Shown piece by piece: positions 34,132-42,724 of a stretch of DNA of 64,000 nt. The DNA is from Spiro-02 sp034114085. Its GTDB lineage: Bacteria > Spirochaetota > Spirochaetia > Sphaerochaetales > Sphaerochaetaceae. Made by a program: the position numbers and the translations under genes. Location: contig JAXEWB010000011.1 of the NCBI GenBank assembly GCA_034114085.1, forward strand, positions 67,995 through 131,994, written 5' to 3'. How positions within the stretch are numbered: position 1 is the stretch's first letter; the number at the start of each line of letters is the position of its first letter. The notes under the pieces were generated by a model. That model did not search any database, was not told the DNA's origin, and was given only the letters and a program-made list of their open reading frames with translations.

Positions 34132-35406
34132 TTATGCGGGGAAGAACGGATAGAGGATTGGCAACAAAATCATATTCACTACGATGGCGATACCAATCAA
34201 CGGTAATCCAGCCTTTACGTAGTCCATGAAACGATACCCGCCGGCTCCTACAACCATCGTATTGGCAGGCATTCCAATTGGAGTCGCATAAGCGCAACTG
34301 CCTCCGATGACAGTCGCCATGATGACCGCCCGTGGATCAGCGCCAAGGGTACCGGCAATTGACATGGCGATAGGAACCAGTAAAGCTGTCGTCGCGGTAT
34401 TGGACATGAAGTTTGTCAATACACAGGCAATCATGAAGACGGCGAATGTCAGCACGAACGGAGAAGCGCTACTTCCGAGAGAATTGATCACGATATCCGC
34501 AATCAGGGCGCCGGCACCAGTCTTATCAAGAGCGCTGGCCAACGCCAACGTACCGCCGAAAAGAAAAATCGTCTTCATGTCGATGGACTTGATTGCCTGT
34601 TTTTCATTGATGACGCCAGTCAACAATAGCAGCAGGGCGCCTACACAACCAGTGACATGCAACGCTATGCCAATTTTTTTCTCAAAAATCATGCCGAATA
34701 CGGTCATGGCCAGAATCACGAGCGATAGCCACTGCTTCCAAGCAGGAACCTTGCTGAAATCAGGTTGCTCATCAAAAATCGTGTCGGAAGGGACGCATTT
34801 GCTGGCATCAGGGAGAAATTTGTATCCAAAGAACGCAAAATAGATGATACCGCAGACCAGCATCGGCAATCCGACCTTCGCATATTCAAAGAAACTGAAG
34901 GACATGCCAATTTCCTGAAGTGCGTTCTGCCCCATCAGGTTACCAGGGGCGCCGATCAACGACAGATTGCCCCCCATCGCAGCGGCGAATACCAATGGCA
35001 TCAGAAGACGCGATTTAGAATATCCAGATTTTGAGGCGATACCGATGACGACGGGAATCAAAACCGCGGCAGTACCGGTGTTGGAAAGAAAACCAGACAT
35101 GAGGCCAACGATAACCATGACGGACACTATCAGTTGGCGTTCAGTCTTGGCGAATCTAGTTACCAAGCCACCAATTTTATTCGCCATGCCGGTCTCGAAG
35201 AACGCACCACCGACGATAAACATCGCGACGAACAAAATAACGTTATTATTCACAAAACCAGAAAAAGCCGTCTTGGAATCAAGGACTCCTGTAAGTACCA
35301 AACCCACGCAAACAATCATCGATGTGACAGCCAGAGGTATCTTCTCCCAGACGAACATGACAATAGCAAACAACAAAAATAGTAATGTGATGATGGCAGG
35401 ACTCAT
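34132..35406 (-). CDS. DASS/SLC13-family anion transporter, probably tartrate
   Basis: A 424-residue integral membrane protein with about 11 membrane segments. It has the two SNT signatures of divalent-anion/sodium symporters (LSNTGTAA and MSNTATTA), which bind carboxylate and sodium. Beginning the operon that also holds ttdAB, it probably imports L-tartrate or exchanges it for another dicarboxylate. The ATG at 35406 has AAGGGGG upstream; longer in-frame starts lie inside the operator region and are rejected. Regulation is likely by the GntR proteins encoded upstream. Confidence 0.9.
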   Translation of the reverse strand: MSPAIITLLFLLFAIVMFVWEKIPLAVTSMIVCVGLVLTGVLDSKTAFSGFVNNNVILFVAMFIVGGAFFETGMANKIGGLVTRFAKTERQLIVSVMVIVGLMSGFLSNTGTAAVLIPVVIGIASKSGYSKSRLLMPLVFAAAMGGNLSLIGAPGNLMGQNALQEIGMSFSFFEYAKVGLPMLVCGIIYFAFFGYKFLPDASKCVPSDTIFDEQPDFSKVPAWKQWLSLVILAMTVFGMIFEKKIGIALHVTGCVGALLLLLTGVINEKQAIKSIDMKTIFLFGGTLALASALDKTGAGALIADIVINSLGSSASPFVLTFAVFMIACVLTNFMSNTATTALLVPIAMSIAGTLGADPRAVIMATVIGGSCAYATPIGMPANTMVVGAGGYRFMDYVKAGLPLIGIAIVVNMILLPILYPFFPA

Positions 35407-35429
35407 TTTTTCCCCCTTTTTTTGTATAC

Positions 35430-35478
35430 GGATACTTATCTTATCAATATATGATTTTTGATATATGATAATGTATCC
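35430..35478. promoter_or_regulatory. Nested inverted repeats, candidate GntR operator of the tartrate operon
   Basis: GGATAC (35430-35435) pairs with GTATCC (35473-35478), TTATCA (35441-35446) with TGATAA (35466-35471), and ATATAT blocks flank the centre. A GTATAC core adjoins at 35424-35429. The block lies between the promoter and the start codon of the transporter gene, so a bound regulator would act as a roadblock. Confidence 0.5.
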
Positions 35479-35488
35479 ATTTTTGTTC

Positions 35489-35516
35489 ATAATATCACCG
35501 TCCTTCACATTGTCAA
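35489..35516 (-). promoter_or_regulatory. Promoter of the tartrate operon
   Basis: On the minus strand a perfect TTGACA (35511-35516) and TATTAT (35489-35494) are separated by 16 bp. Confidence 0.65.
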
Positions 35517-35530
35517 GTAAAATTGTTTTC

Positions 35531-36184
35531 TTATTCTCCTGGGTTCAGATGGGTCAGTATGCTTTCCATACTCCGCAGGATATGGGCCTCCATCAATTGG
35601 CCGGCTTTTTGTCCATCCTTGGCGACAAGGGCGGCGACGATTTCTTGATGCTCGCCTATAGACAGTCTCGCATATTCTTCTTCTGTAACACGATATCCCA
35701 TGGACAAACCGTTCCACAGACTCGACAGGAGTTCCTTTAATTTCTCGTTGCCTGCCGCCGTCCAGATTTCCATATGGAATGATTGGTTACAATCCGCATA
35801 ATCCTGCCATGTCTGGTATTTCAGCACTTCTTGGGAACGGGCGTCAACATTAAGTATACTCGATAAATCAACATTTTTACGACAGACCATCATGACGGCT
35901 TCCCGTTCAAGAATAGCTCGGAGTTCAAAATGTTCTCGGATCCATTTCTCACTTATTCCCAGGACAATCGCGCCTTTGTTCGGACGCAGCTTGATCAGCC
36001 CTTCCCTAGCGAGCATCTGATAGGCCTCGCGGACGGGAGTACTGGAAACCTGTAATCGCTCCGCAATGCTTTCAAGTGAGATTTCCTCACCTTTCTTCAA
36101 TTCTTGAGTCATAATCGCCTTACGCAAAGCGGAAGCGACGCGCTCCCTCGCGGGCAACAGTTTGATCGGGCGCAGACTATCCAT
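35531..36184 (-). CDS. GntR-family regulator, FCD type (first of a pair)
   Basis: A 217-residue GntR/FadR regulator. The winged helix covers residues 12-75 (ISLESIAERLQVSSTPVREAYQMLAREGLIKLRPNKG), and an all-helical FCD effector domain follows, with the metal-binding pattern (Asp in YADCNQSFH, His in GEHQEIVAAL, and HILRSM). Such domains often bind carboxylic acids, fitting tartrate control. GGAGCG precedes the ATG, which overlaps the end of the second GntR gene by 8 bp. The tartrate operon promoter is just downstream. Confidence 0.92.
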   Translation of the reverse strand: MDSLRPIKLLPARERVASALRKAIMTQELKKGEEISLESIAERLQVSSTPVREAYQMLAREGLIKLRPNKGAIVLGISEKWIREHFELRAILEREAVMMVCRKNVDLSSILNVDARSQEVLKYQTWQDYADCNQSFHMEIWTAAGNEKLKELLSSLWNGLSMGYRVTEEEYARLSIGEHQEIVAALVAKDGQKAGQLMEAHILRSMESILTHLNPGE

Positions 36185-36773
36185 TTCGCGCTCCTTGCCG
36201 GACAGTCGCCAACAACATGTCAAAATATCCGCGCAAGGCCTGGCAGGCGTCATCGGAAGCTTTCGCTTCAAGAAAATCGGTCGCCAATACCAATCGTTCA
36301 ATCCGTGAGGGTTCCTTATACCTGCGCATACAATACGCTATATATCCGCCGAGCATAGGCGACAGCCAAGAATCCAATGCTGCGTTGCCGAGACTCATCG
36401 ATATCCTACGGTGCCATGAAACTTCATCCAAAGACTCCAACAACGCCATGAGCTCCGCTGTCGGCGGCTCAGAGAACTCACAGACGAACCTCAGAACCTG
36501 CTGCTGGACGGCGGACAGTACGGAAATCAGCTGAACAGTATTCTCAGAAGAAATACCGATCACCCGCATGTGCCTATTTGGAAGTCGTTGCAAGACACCT
36601 TGCTGAGCCAACGCTTGAAACGCCTCCCTAACAGGCATCCTTGATACTCCGAGACGGGCGGCGATATCTTCCTGTGTAAGTTCCTGGCCATCAGAAAGCC
36701 GGCCTTGATACACCAACTCACGAATCTGTGTCGCGATATAATCCTTTGTCTGAACGCTGGCAATCGACTCCAT
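36177..36773 (-). CDS. GntR-family regulator (second of a pair)
   Basis: A 198-residue GntR regulator with winged helix at residues 8-72 (QELTQEDIAARLGVSRMPVREAFQALAQQGVLQRLPNRH). The C-terminal domain is all-helical and FCD-like but lacks the clear His ligands of the neighbour, so it may bind no metal. The ATG at 36773 has no ribosome binding site, while a -10 box TACAAT ends 7 bp upstream, suggesting a leaderless message. It is translationally coupled to the other GntR gene; the two may act as separate or mixed dimers. Confidence 0.88.
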   Translation of the reverse strand: MESIASVQTKDYIATQIRELVYQGRLSDGQELTQEDIAARLGVSRMPVREAFQALAQQGVLQRLPNRHMRVIGISSENTVQLISVLSAVQQQVLRFVCEFSEPPTAELMALLESLDEVSWHRRISMSLGNAALDSWLSPMLGGYIAYCMRRYKEPSRIERLVLATDFLEAKASDDACQALRGYFDMLLATVRQGARNG

Positions 36774-36780
36774 GACTATT

Positions 36781-36810
36781 ATTGTAACAGATTTACGATA
36801 CTTATTCCAA
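36781..36810 (-). promoter_or_regulatory. Promoter of the GntR gene pair
   Basis: On the minus strand TTGGAA (36805-36810) and TACAAT (36781-36786) are separated by 18 bp, with the start codon 7 bp after the -10 box. Confidence 0.45.
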
Positions 36811-36877
36811 CGTCCCGCATCAAATAACGGATGCAACGGTCAAAAATCAAATTCACGGTATCTTTGGTGGACAGTCA

Positions 36878-37327
36878 CTATTGGAACTTGTCCATCTCGA
36901 CACGTACCAAGCTGTCGCACAGTTCGTTCAGTTCAATTCCCGCGTGTCCCTTGACCCATCGCCACTTTACCGGCATAACGGCGTTAATCGCATCAAGCGC
37001 AATCCAGTAGTCCTTGTTCTTCACCGGTTCCTTTGAAGAAGTACGCCATCCATTCCGCTTCCAATTGTGGATCCAAGCGGTGATGCCGTTTTTGACATAC
37101 TGGCTGTCAGTATGCAGGATGATGGCATCCGGCTTATATTCCCCCGCTTTCTTCAACGCTTCGATGACGGCGGTCAACTCCATCCTGTTGTTGGTCGTCT
37201 GCGCTTCGCCGCCACTGCCCTGGGTCAAGGTCTGTCCACCGGACTGCATGACATACGCCCAGCCTCCAGGACCGGGGTTGCCGGAGCAACCCCCATCGGT
37301 ATATATAATCAGTTCTTTTTGTTCCAT
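36878..37327 (-). CDS. rnhA: Ribonuclease HI
   Basis: A 149-residue RNase HI that cuts the RNA strand of RNA-DNA hybrids. Catalytic residues are all present: Asp in YTDGGCSGNPG, Glu in NRMELTAVIEAL, Asp in HTDSQYV, His in VKGHAG and Asp in NELCDSL. Length is normal. The ATG at 37327 has no ribosome binding site, but a TATCAT -10 box ends 6 bp before it, so it looks leaderless. The basic anchored-protein gene ends 257 bp upstream. Confidence 0.95.
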   Translation of the reverse strand: MEQKELIIYTDGGCSGNPGPGGWAYVMQSGGQTLTQGSGGEAQTTNNRMELTAVIEALKKAGEYKPDAIILHTDSQYVKNGITAWIHNWKRNGWRTSSKEPVKNKDYWIALDAINAVMPVKWRWVKGHAGIELNELCDSLVRVEMDKFQ

Positions 37328-37333
37328 GATGCG

Positions 37334-37363
37334 ATGATACAACACGACGGCACGAGGGGTCAA
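37334..37363 (-). promoter_or_regulatory. Promoter of rnhA
   Basis: On the minus strand TTGACC (37358-37363) and TATCAT (37334-37339) are separated by 18 bp; the start codon follows 6 bp after the -10 box. Confidence 0.45.
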
Positions 37364-37584
37364 CGCAAAATACGAGCGTCAACGCAATCCCTTCCAGCGA
37401 TACAGCGGCACGCCCACAACCGATACCAAGAGTCGTCCAAACACCCAAGCCGCACCTTCCCGCCGATAGGCTGACCAGCGATGGAAAGCATTACGACTTG
37501 GGGTACGGAAGTTGGCAAGCGGACCGACACAACGATCGAGCGGCCGATCTGCGACGAATGTCTCAAATACCGAAAAATCCTTTT

Positions 37585-38685
37585 TCAATGCAAAAAAAAC
37601 AGAACGAGGGCAAGAAGCAGGCAACCGAACACCGCCAACAAAGCAAAGGCGCCTCCCCGCCCCCGCTTTCTTCCTCCGTCCAGGGAGCCAGAACCACTAT
37701 CCGAGGAACTCGCCTGTTCTTCGGAAGTTTTTGCAGGCGCGACCATAGGCATCGCCCGCAAGGGCTTCTGAGGCATAGACGTCACTTCAGTTTTCTCCAG
37801 GGCATCGGGAGTTCTGGAAATTGCGGATGGCGCAGCGGCGACGGAGACATTGGACGCGGCAACAGGAACGTCCTGTTTGGAGAAACGACCGGAAGCGAGA
37901 AACCGTTCTATCAAAGCCAATTTCTCATCGTCGGTCAAACCGACATTCTTTTCATTCAGCCGAGGTTGCTTGCGATAATCAATTTCCGGCTGGTCAAGCA
38001 ACAACGCGACGATAGCGGCGTATTCATCGGCGGCACGTTCCAGCGCCACAGCGTTTTCGTAGGAAATCGTCTTCTTGCGTGTGAACGCATCCCGTTCTTT
38101 CCTCAATTGGGCGCGTTTCGCATTATACTCGGCGCGCACATCTTCCGAAGCATCCTTCGGAGTCTTCGTGGCTTTGATCTCCGACAGCTTTTCATCCAAC
38201 GCAGCAGATAACTCCGCATGCTCGACAATGGCATTGTCAGCCCCTTTCGCCGACTGTTTCGCATACCGTTGCAATTCAGCGAGAGAAAGCTTTTTCAGTT
38301 TTTTCTGGATGATGACATCCACCGTTTCCGTCTGGCATTCCGTATCTCCGCACGCATCCCCGGCTGGAGAATCCACTATTCCCTCCACCTCGCAAGCCGA
38401 CGCCGCGACCTTTGCGCCATCGGTATTGTCCGCGACTATCGGGACAACCGGGACAGTGGGGGCGCTTGCTGAAGTCGGAACAACGGGAGCGACCTCTCCA
38501 ATCACAGGCTTTTCAACTGTGGGAACATTGGCTTTAGAAGACGGTCCGGGAGCCACCGCGACTTTCTTGATCGTCGGTTTCTTCCTAGGCTTGCTTTCCC
38601 GCTTGTCCAGATGTGCCAACTCGGGTCGTGGCGGTTGTTTCTTGATGCGAACCACGGACCTCAATTTTACTTTTTTGTTGCTCAT
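37585..38685 (-). CDS. Unknown protein with basic N-terminus and C-terminal membrane anchor
   Basis: A 366-residue protein I do not recognise. Residues 1-45 are very basic (KKVKLRSVVRIKK, KRESKPRKKP). Residues 50-105 are Pro/Val/Ala/Thr-rich and probably disordered. Residues 125-255 are charged and helical, possibly coiled-coil (KKLKKLSLAELQRYAKQ, LRKERDAFTRKKTISYEN). A second low-complexity stretch precedes GGRKRGRGG and a single C-terminal hydrophobic segment (AFALLAVFGCLLLALVLFFLH), so it may be tail-anchored with most of the chain in the cytoplasm. GGAGGTGAAT precedes the ATG. It stands alone. Confidence 0.7.
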   Translation of the reverse strand: MSNKKVKLRSVVRIKKQPPRPELAHLDKRESKPRKKPTIKKVAVAPGPSSKANVPTVEKPVIGEVAPVVPTSASAPTVPVVPIVADNTDGAKVAASACEVEGIVDSPAGDACGDTECQTETVDVIIQKKLKKLSLAELQRYAKQSAKGADNAIVEHAELSAALDEKLSEIKATKTPKDASEDVRAEYNAKRAQLRKERDAFTRKKTISYENAVALERAADEYAAIVALLLDQPEIDYRKQPRLNEKNVGLTDDEKLALIERFLASGRFSKQDVPVAASNVSVAAAPSAISRTPDALEKTEVTSMPQKPLRAMPMVAPAKTSEEQASSSDSGSGSLDGGRKRGRGGAFALLAVFGCLLLALVLFFLH

Positions 38686-39249
38686 ATTCACCTCCATGTA
38701 CCGAATCAACTACGCAGCGATACAGATTCCCGCAGACAGCCGATGGATAGGAACAACCATCGCCAATTGACCTGTGTCCTCAGAAAGCGTCTACTGTCAC
38801 ATGCATTATTCCATCGCTGGAAAAAAGTTGTCAATGGCAAACACGATCAATAACCATTTTTCAACGGTCATTGGCATCTTTTTTTACCATCATGGACAAT
38901 CGCGAAACCGAATATATTTCCATAAGGAATTATTTTCCTTGTGCAATCGTGGTCATTTGTGATTGCCTGGAGCGACCGACGACACGGCAATACGGGCAAA
39001 GTACGGCGAGTCCCCGCGAAAAGCAAACAATCTTCGACTACGTCATCCGTGAAGAACTGTATCCGTGTACTGTTCTCCCGATGCTTTGCCGGAGGGGGTT
39101 TTGTCAAGCAGATTTGTGTGTGGCAACACACTCCAGAGAAGGAAGATGCCGGCGGATAGTACAACCGGCGATCCGGCCGGCTGATGCTATAGTATTGGGC
39201 GTATTGATTGAATAGGCAGGCTTGACAGGAGGGATGAGGGCCTTTAGAG
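38686..39249. other. Intergenic region upstream of the cobalamin riboswitch
   Basis: About 560 bp between divergent transcription units. Frames on both strands are open for 60-170 codons but none has a ribosome binding site or family resemblance. It must contain the promoter of the btu operon; a TATAGT near 39188 is possible but has no matching -35. Confidence 0.4.
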
Positions 39250-39470
39250 TAACACCATGCACGTTCGGTATGCGTCGTAGACGCGAAAGGGAAATGGGTG
39301 AAAATCCCATGCGGTCCCGCCACTGTGAGGTCAGGGCGTATATATGCCCTATGCCACGGAGAATGATAGTGCCGTCGCACTCAAGCAAACGGTACGGCCA
39401 CTGGAGCTTCTGCCAGCTTTGGGAAGGCTTCTTTCTCCAACGACGCCAAGCCAGGAGACCTGCCTGATCG
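39250..39470 (+). promoter_or_regulatory. Cobalamin riboswitch aptamer
   Basis: The conserved blocks of the cobalamin element are present in order: ACGTTCGGT, AAAGGGAAATGGGTGAAAATCCC (39286-39308), GCGGTCCCGCCACTGTGA (39311-39328), and the B12 box GCCAGGAGACCTGCC at 39450-39464. Length, about 215 nt, is normal. It is followed by vitamin B12 importer genes. The ends are approximate. Confidence 0.95.
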
Positions 39471-39563
39471 TGCGCCTCAGTCCGTATAGACACAACGGGA
39501 TCCACGGCGTATGGATCTGGAGCGAAAAAATCGTTCCGACGGAGGTTTCTTCCAGGAGGCGCA
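39471..39563 (+). promoter_or_regulatory. Riboswitch expression platform sequestering the Shine-Dalgarno
   Basis: TGCGCCTC at 39471-39478, directly after the aptamer, is perfectly complementary to GAGGCGCA at 39556-39563, which contains most of the AGGAGG ribosome binding site (39554-39559) of the next gene. Pairing would block translation, so control appears to be at initiation. No terminator is present. Confidence 0.7.
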
Positions 39564-39566
39564 GGT

Positions 39567-40529
39567 ATGAAAGGCCCTTCGTCACTACTACGCAGAATCT
39601 TATTGGCGGGAATTATATTATTGCTCATAGTCGTGGCTCCTTTGTGCGCGCTGGCAATCAGGGAAACGTATCAGGCAACGCAAGCGGTACAACAGAAACA
39701 TGACATCGTCTATATCGACAGTACCGGCATGACCATCGGCTTGCCGAACGTCCCCCGGAGAATCGTCAGCATGGGACCGAACGTCACTGAGACGATGTTC
39801 GCCCTTGGAGCGGGGAACCTGCTGGTAGGCAGAACTGACTATTGCGACTACCCGCAGGAGGCGCTTGCGGTTGACAGCGTCGGAACGCTTTGGCAGCCAT
39901 CCATCGAAAAAATCCTCGCCTTGGAACCGGATCTGATTATCGCCAGCTCCTTGGCAAACGACGATGTCCTCCAGACGCTACGGAAAACAGGCATTCCATT
40001 GGCGACAATCAATAAACAATCCTCTGTAGCGGGAACCATGGAGATGATCAAGGACATCGGTCTGCTTTGCGGAAAAGAGGCTGAAAGCCTAGAGCTGGTC
40101 GCCGGCCTGTCCCGCCGCATAAAAGCCGTCGAGCAAAAAGTCGAAGGGCTGGCTCGGCCCACCTGCTACTATGTGATTGATTTCGGACAGTTCGATTCTA
40201 CCGCTACAGGAGACACCTATATCGATGAAATGATTTCCATAGCAGGAGGGGACAACGTAGCGAAGGATGGGCGTTACTGGACTTACAGCAAAGAGCTGCT
40301 GGCGGAAAAAAATCCACAAATCATCATCCTGACATCACACTGGGGTTCTGATTTTGAAAGTACAAAGCAGCTGTTCTGTTCAAGTAGCGTCTACAAGGAT
40401 CTTTCCGCTGTCAAGACGGACAGTATCTACCCCATCGATAACAACGCAGTGGACAGACAAGGGCCCCGAACGGCGCAGGCGATAGAAGATTTTGCAAGAA
40501 TTTTTCATCCCCAGGCTATGGCGGAATAG
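39567..40529 (+). CDS. Cobalamin ABC transporter substrate-binding protein (BtuF-like)
   Basis: A 320-residue periplasmic-binding protein of the BtuF/FepB type. The N-terminal hydrophobic segment (about residues 9-28) is a signal peptide or anchor. The binding domain starts PRRIVSMGPNVTETMFALGAG and includes LEPDLIIAS and TWSKELLAEKNPQ-like features (YWTYSKELL, NPQIIIL). The cobalamin riboswitch upstream strongly supports B12 or a precursor as ligand; sequence alone would also allow siderophores. The AGGAGG site is 8 bp upstream of the ATG. The permease gene follows after 1 bp. Confidence 0.9.
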   Translation: MKGPSSLLRRILLAGIILLLIVVAPLCALAIRETYQATQAVQQKHDIVYIDSTGMTIGLPNVPRRIVSMGPNVTETMFALGAGNLLVGRTDYCDYPQEALAVDSVGTLWQPSIEKILALEPDLIIASSLANDDVLQTLRKTGIPLATINKQSSVAGTMEMIKDIGLLCGKEAESLELVAGLSRRIKAVEQKVEGLARPTCYYVIDFGQFDSTATGDTYIDEMISIAGGDNVAKDGRYWTYSKELLAEKNPQIIILTSHWGSDFESTKQLFCSSSVYKDLSAVKTDSIYPIDNNAVDRQGPRTAQAIEDFARIFHPQAMAE

Positions 40530-40530
40530 T

Positions 40531-41589
40531 ATGGACGATTCAATGAGAACTCGGCAGAGTCGACAAGCACGCCTGCTCTTTTTCTCGGCTGTGGTAATGA
40601 TCGTCCTGCTGGCGTCGCTCGCAATCATGATGGGTCCAGCGAATATCAGCCCGCGCCAGACGATATCGATAATCCATGAAGGGATCTGGGGAAAGCGAGC
40701 GGCTTCCGAAAATACGTATTCCCAAGCCCAATTCTACATTGTCTGGAACCTTCGGCTTCCGCGGATACTCAGCGCATTGGTCGCGGGGGCGGTACTGGCG
40801 GCCAGCGGTGTAGTCTTTCAATCTGTGTTCCGAAATCCCATGGCGGATCCTTATGTGCTTGGTATTTCCTCAGGAGCGTCGTTCGGAGTGGCCTTGGCGT
40901 TACTCGCCGGGATGATGCCGACATGGGCCGGTTCCTGGGGCTTGCCCGCAAGCGCATGGATGGGGGCAATGACGACGGCATTCCTGATATTTTCTATTTC
41001 GGGTCGCAGCGGATGGTCCAGAACCACTCTATTGCTCACGGGAGTCGCATTGAACTATCTGCTGTCGGCGTTGATGACCCTACTCATGTTCCTGAATCAT
41101 GAACAGCTCGACCAAGTATTGTTCTGGACTCTTGGTTCGTTTGGTTCCAGCGACTGGACGAAGCTGGGCGTGATGCTGATATCAGCCTTGCTGACTACCA
41201 TTCCACTGCTGCTGACACATCGGGAGCTTGACCTACTGTTGCTTGATGAAACGTCAGCCATCAGCTCAGGGCTGTCAATCCGGTTCTGGAGGTTCACCCT
41301 ACTAGTGATAGCCACGGCCGCGGTCGCTTCAATCGTGGCATTCTGCGGAGTCATCGGCTTCATAGGGCTCATGGCACCCCATCTTGTACGGATGATAGTC
41401 GGACCGAAACACAGGCGACTGCTCCCCTGCTCCATGATTGTCGGCGCTCTGTTGATGCTACTGGCAGATACGCTATCCCGTACGGTCATGGGGACCACGG
41501 AACTACCCGTAGGAGTCGTCACATCGATCGCCGGCGCCCCATTGTTCATCATCCTATTGAAAAATAGTCTCAGAAGGAAACGGCAATGA
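40531..41589 (+). CDS. Cobalamin ABC transporter permease (BtuC/FecCD family)
   Basis: A 352-residue permease of the BtuC family with about nine or ten membrane segments. Markers are LRLPRILSALVAGAVLAASGVVFQSVFRNPMADPYVLGISSGA near the N-terminus and FCGVIGFIGLMAPHLVRMIVG, LLADTLSR and LPVGVVTSIAGAPLFIILL near the end. The ATG at 40531 starts right after the binding-protein stop, and the gene's own stop overlaps the ATPase start by 4 bp. It forms the membrane channel of the B12 importer. Confidence 0.93.
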   Translation: MDDSMRTRQSRQARLLFFSAVVMIVLLASLAIMMGPANISPRQTISIIHEGIWGKRAASENTYSQAQFYIVWNLRLPRILSALVAGAVLAASGVVFQSVFRNPMADPYVLGISSGASFGVALALLAGMMPTWAGSWGLPASAWMGAMTTAFLIFSISGRSGWSRTTLLLTGVALNYLLSALMTLLMFLNHEQLDQVLFWTLGSFGSSDWTKLGVMLISALLTTIPLLLTHRELDLLLLDETSAISSGLSIRFWRFTLLVIATAAVASIVAFCGVIGFIGLMAPHLVRMIVGPKHRRLLPCSMIVGALLMLLADTLSRTVMGTTELPVGVVTSIAGAPLFIILLKNSLRRKRQ

Positions 41590-42377
41590 GCGAAATAATT
41601 TCTCCGGACATCCGTTTCAGCCATCTTACAGGGGGGTACGGACAGCATCTTCTGTTCAATGATGTGACGGTTGAGATTCCTGCAAGTAGGTTCACTTCGA
41701 TTATCGGGCCGAACGGGGCGGGAAAGAGCACGTTGCTCAAATATCTGGTACGAGTACTCCCCCCGCTCCCTAAAACCGTCTATGTCGGGAACCTGGATAT
41801 CGCGGAGCTTCGGCAGCGGTTGATTGCGCAACAAGTGGCGATGGTCGCCCAAAAAGGAACGACTGACTACGATTTCACCGTATTCGACTGTGTGGCGATG
41901 GGCCGGTACGCTCATTTAAAAAGGTTCACTCCGTTGGACAAAACAGATATCATGGTCATAGAACATGCCCTGGAAGTCACAGGAACCGCTTCTATGCGCG
42001 ACAAGCTGATCACAGAGCTTTCGGGGGGGGAGGCACAGAGAGTGTTGCTGGCCAGGGCGTTGTCGCAGGAAACACGAGTATTGGCTCTGGATGAGCCGAT
42101 CAACCATCTCGACCCGTTCCACCAGCGGGATATCATGCGTCTACTTCGTACTTTGGTCGATGTACAAAAACTGACCGTCATCTGCGTACTTCATGCGTTG
42201 GACGTAGTACAAGTATTCAGCGACCATGTAGTGCTGATGGATGAGGGACGTATCGTCGCGACGGGAGATCCTTCCGAGGTACTGACGCAACAACGGATTG
42301 AGGATGTCTATCAGATAGAAACGCATGAGGTGTTCGATCCTGCTTCAAGAAGGACATTGCTGATTCCTTCTTGGTAA
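41586..42377 (+). CDS. Cobalamin ABC transporter ATP-binding protein (BtuD/FepC-like)
   Basis: A 263-residue ATPase. Walker A is GPNGAGKST, Q-loop VAMVAQKG, signature LSGGEAQR, Walker B VLALDEP and H-loop CVLHALD. The D-loop reads INHLD, as in this subfamily. The ATG overlaps the permease stop by 4 bp. It powers B12 import together with the two preceding gene products and is under the same riboswitch, though only the first gene's start site is sequestered. Confidence 0.93.
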   Translation: MSEIISPDIRFSHLTGGYGQHLLFNDVTVEIPASRFTSIIGPNGAGKSTLLKYLVRVLPPLPKTVYVGNLDIAELRQRLIAQQVAMVAQKGTTDYDFTVFDCVAMGRYAHLKRFTPLDKTDIMVIEHALEVTGTASMRDKLITELSGGEAQRVLLARALSQETRVLALDEPINHLDPFHQRDIMRLLRTLVDVQKLTVICVLHALDVVQVFSDHVVLMDEGRIVATGDPSEVLTQQRIEDVYQIETHEVFDPASRRTLLIPSW

Positions 42378-42724
42378 GCCGTCCAGCAAGGTTTCTGTTT
42401 CGCCGTTTTCAAATATGTACCGCCGTTTTCAGCCGTATGCTATCTCTTTCCACCAGATCATGTCAGTTCCTACCATCTTCCATTGTTTCAGATATCGCCC
42501 ACATCGCCCAGGTTATCCATGTCGATGACATCGCTGACATGGATTCTTTGGCTATCCTTTTTTCATGCATAGCCTTGCCATCGACACAACACAGCCAACG
42601 CCGCAAACACAACACGTCAAAGCCATTTCTATTGAACGACAATGGCGATGTAATGCGGGCACAAACGCAATGGAGGCCAATATCCCCTTGTACATGGCGG
42701 AATCGATGGAACAAAATATTCTTT
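42378..42724. other. Convergent intergenic region, nothing recognised
   Basis: This gap lies between the ends of the btu operon and the parvulin gene. It holds a short direct repeat of CGCCGTTTTCA near the start but no clear terminator, gene or RNA. Confidence 0.4.

Noticed and set aside
37498..38211. 237-codon plus-strand frame
   Set aside because: Antisense to the anchored-protein gene, which has a perfect ribosome binding site and coherent composition.
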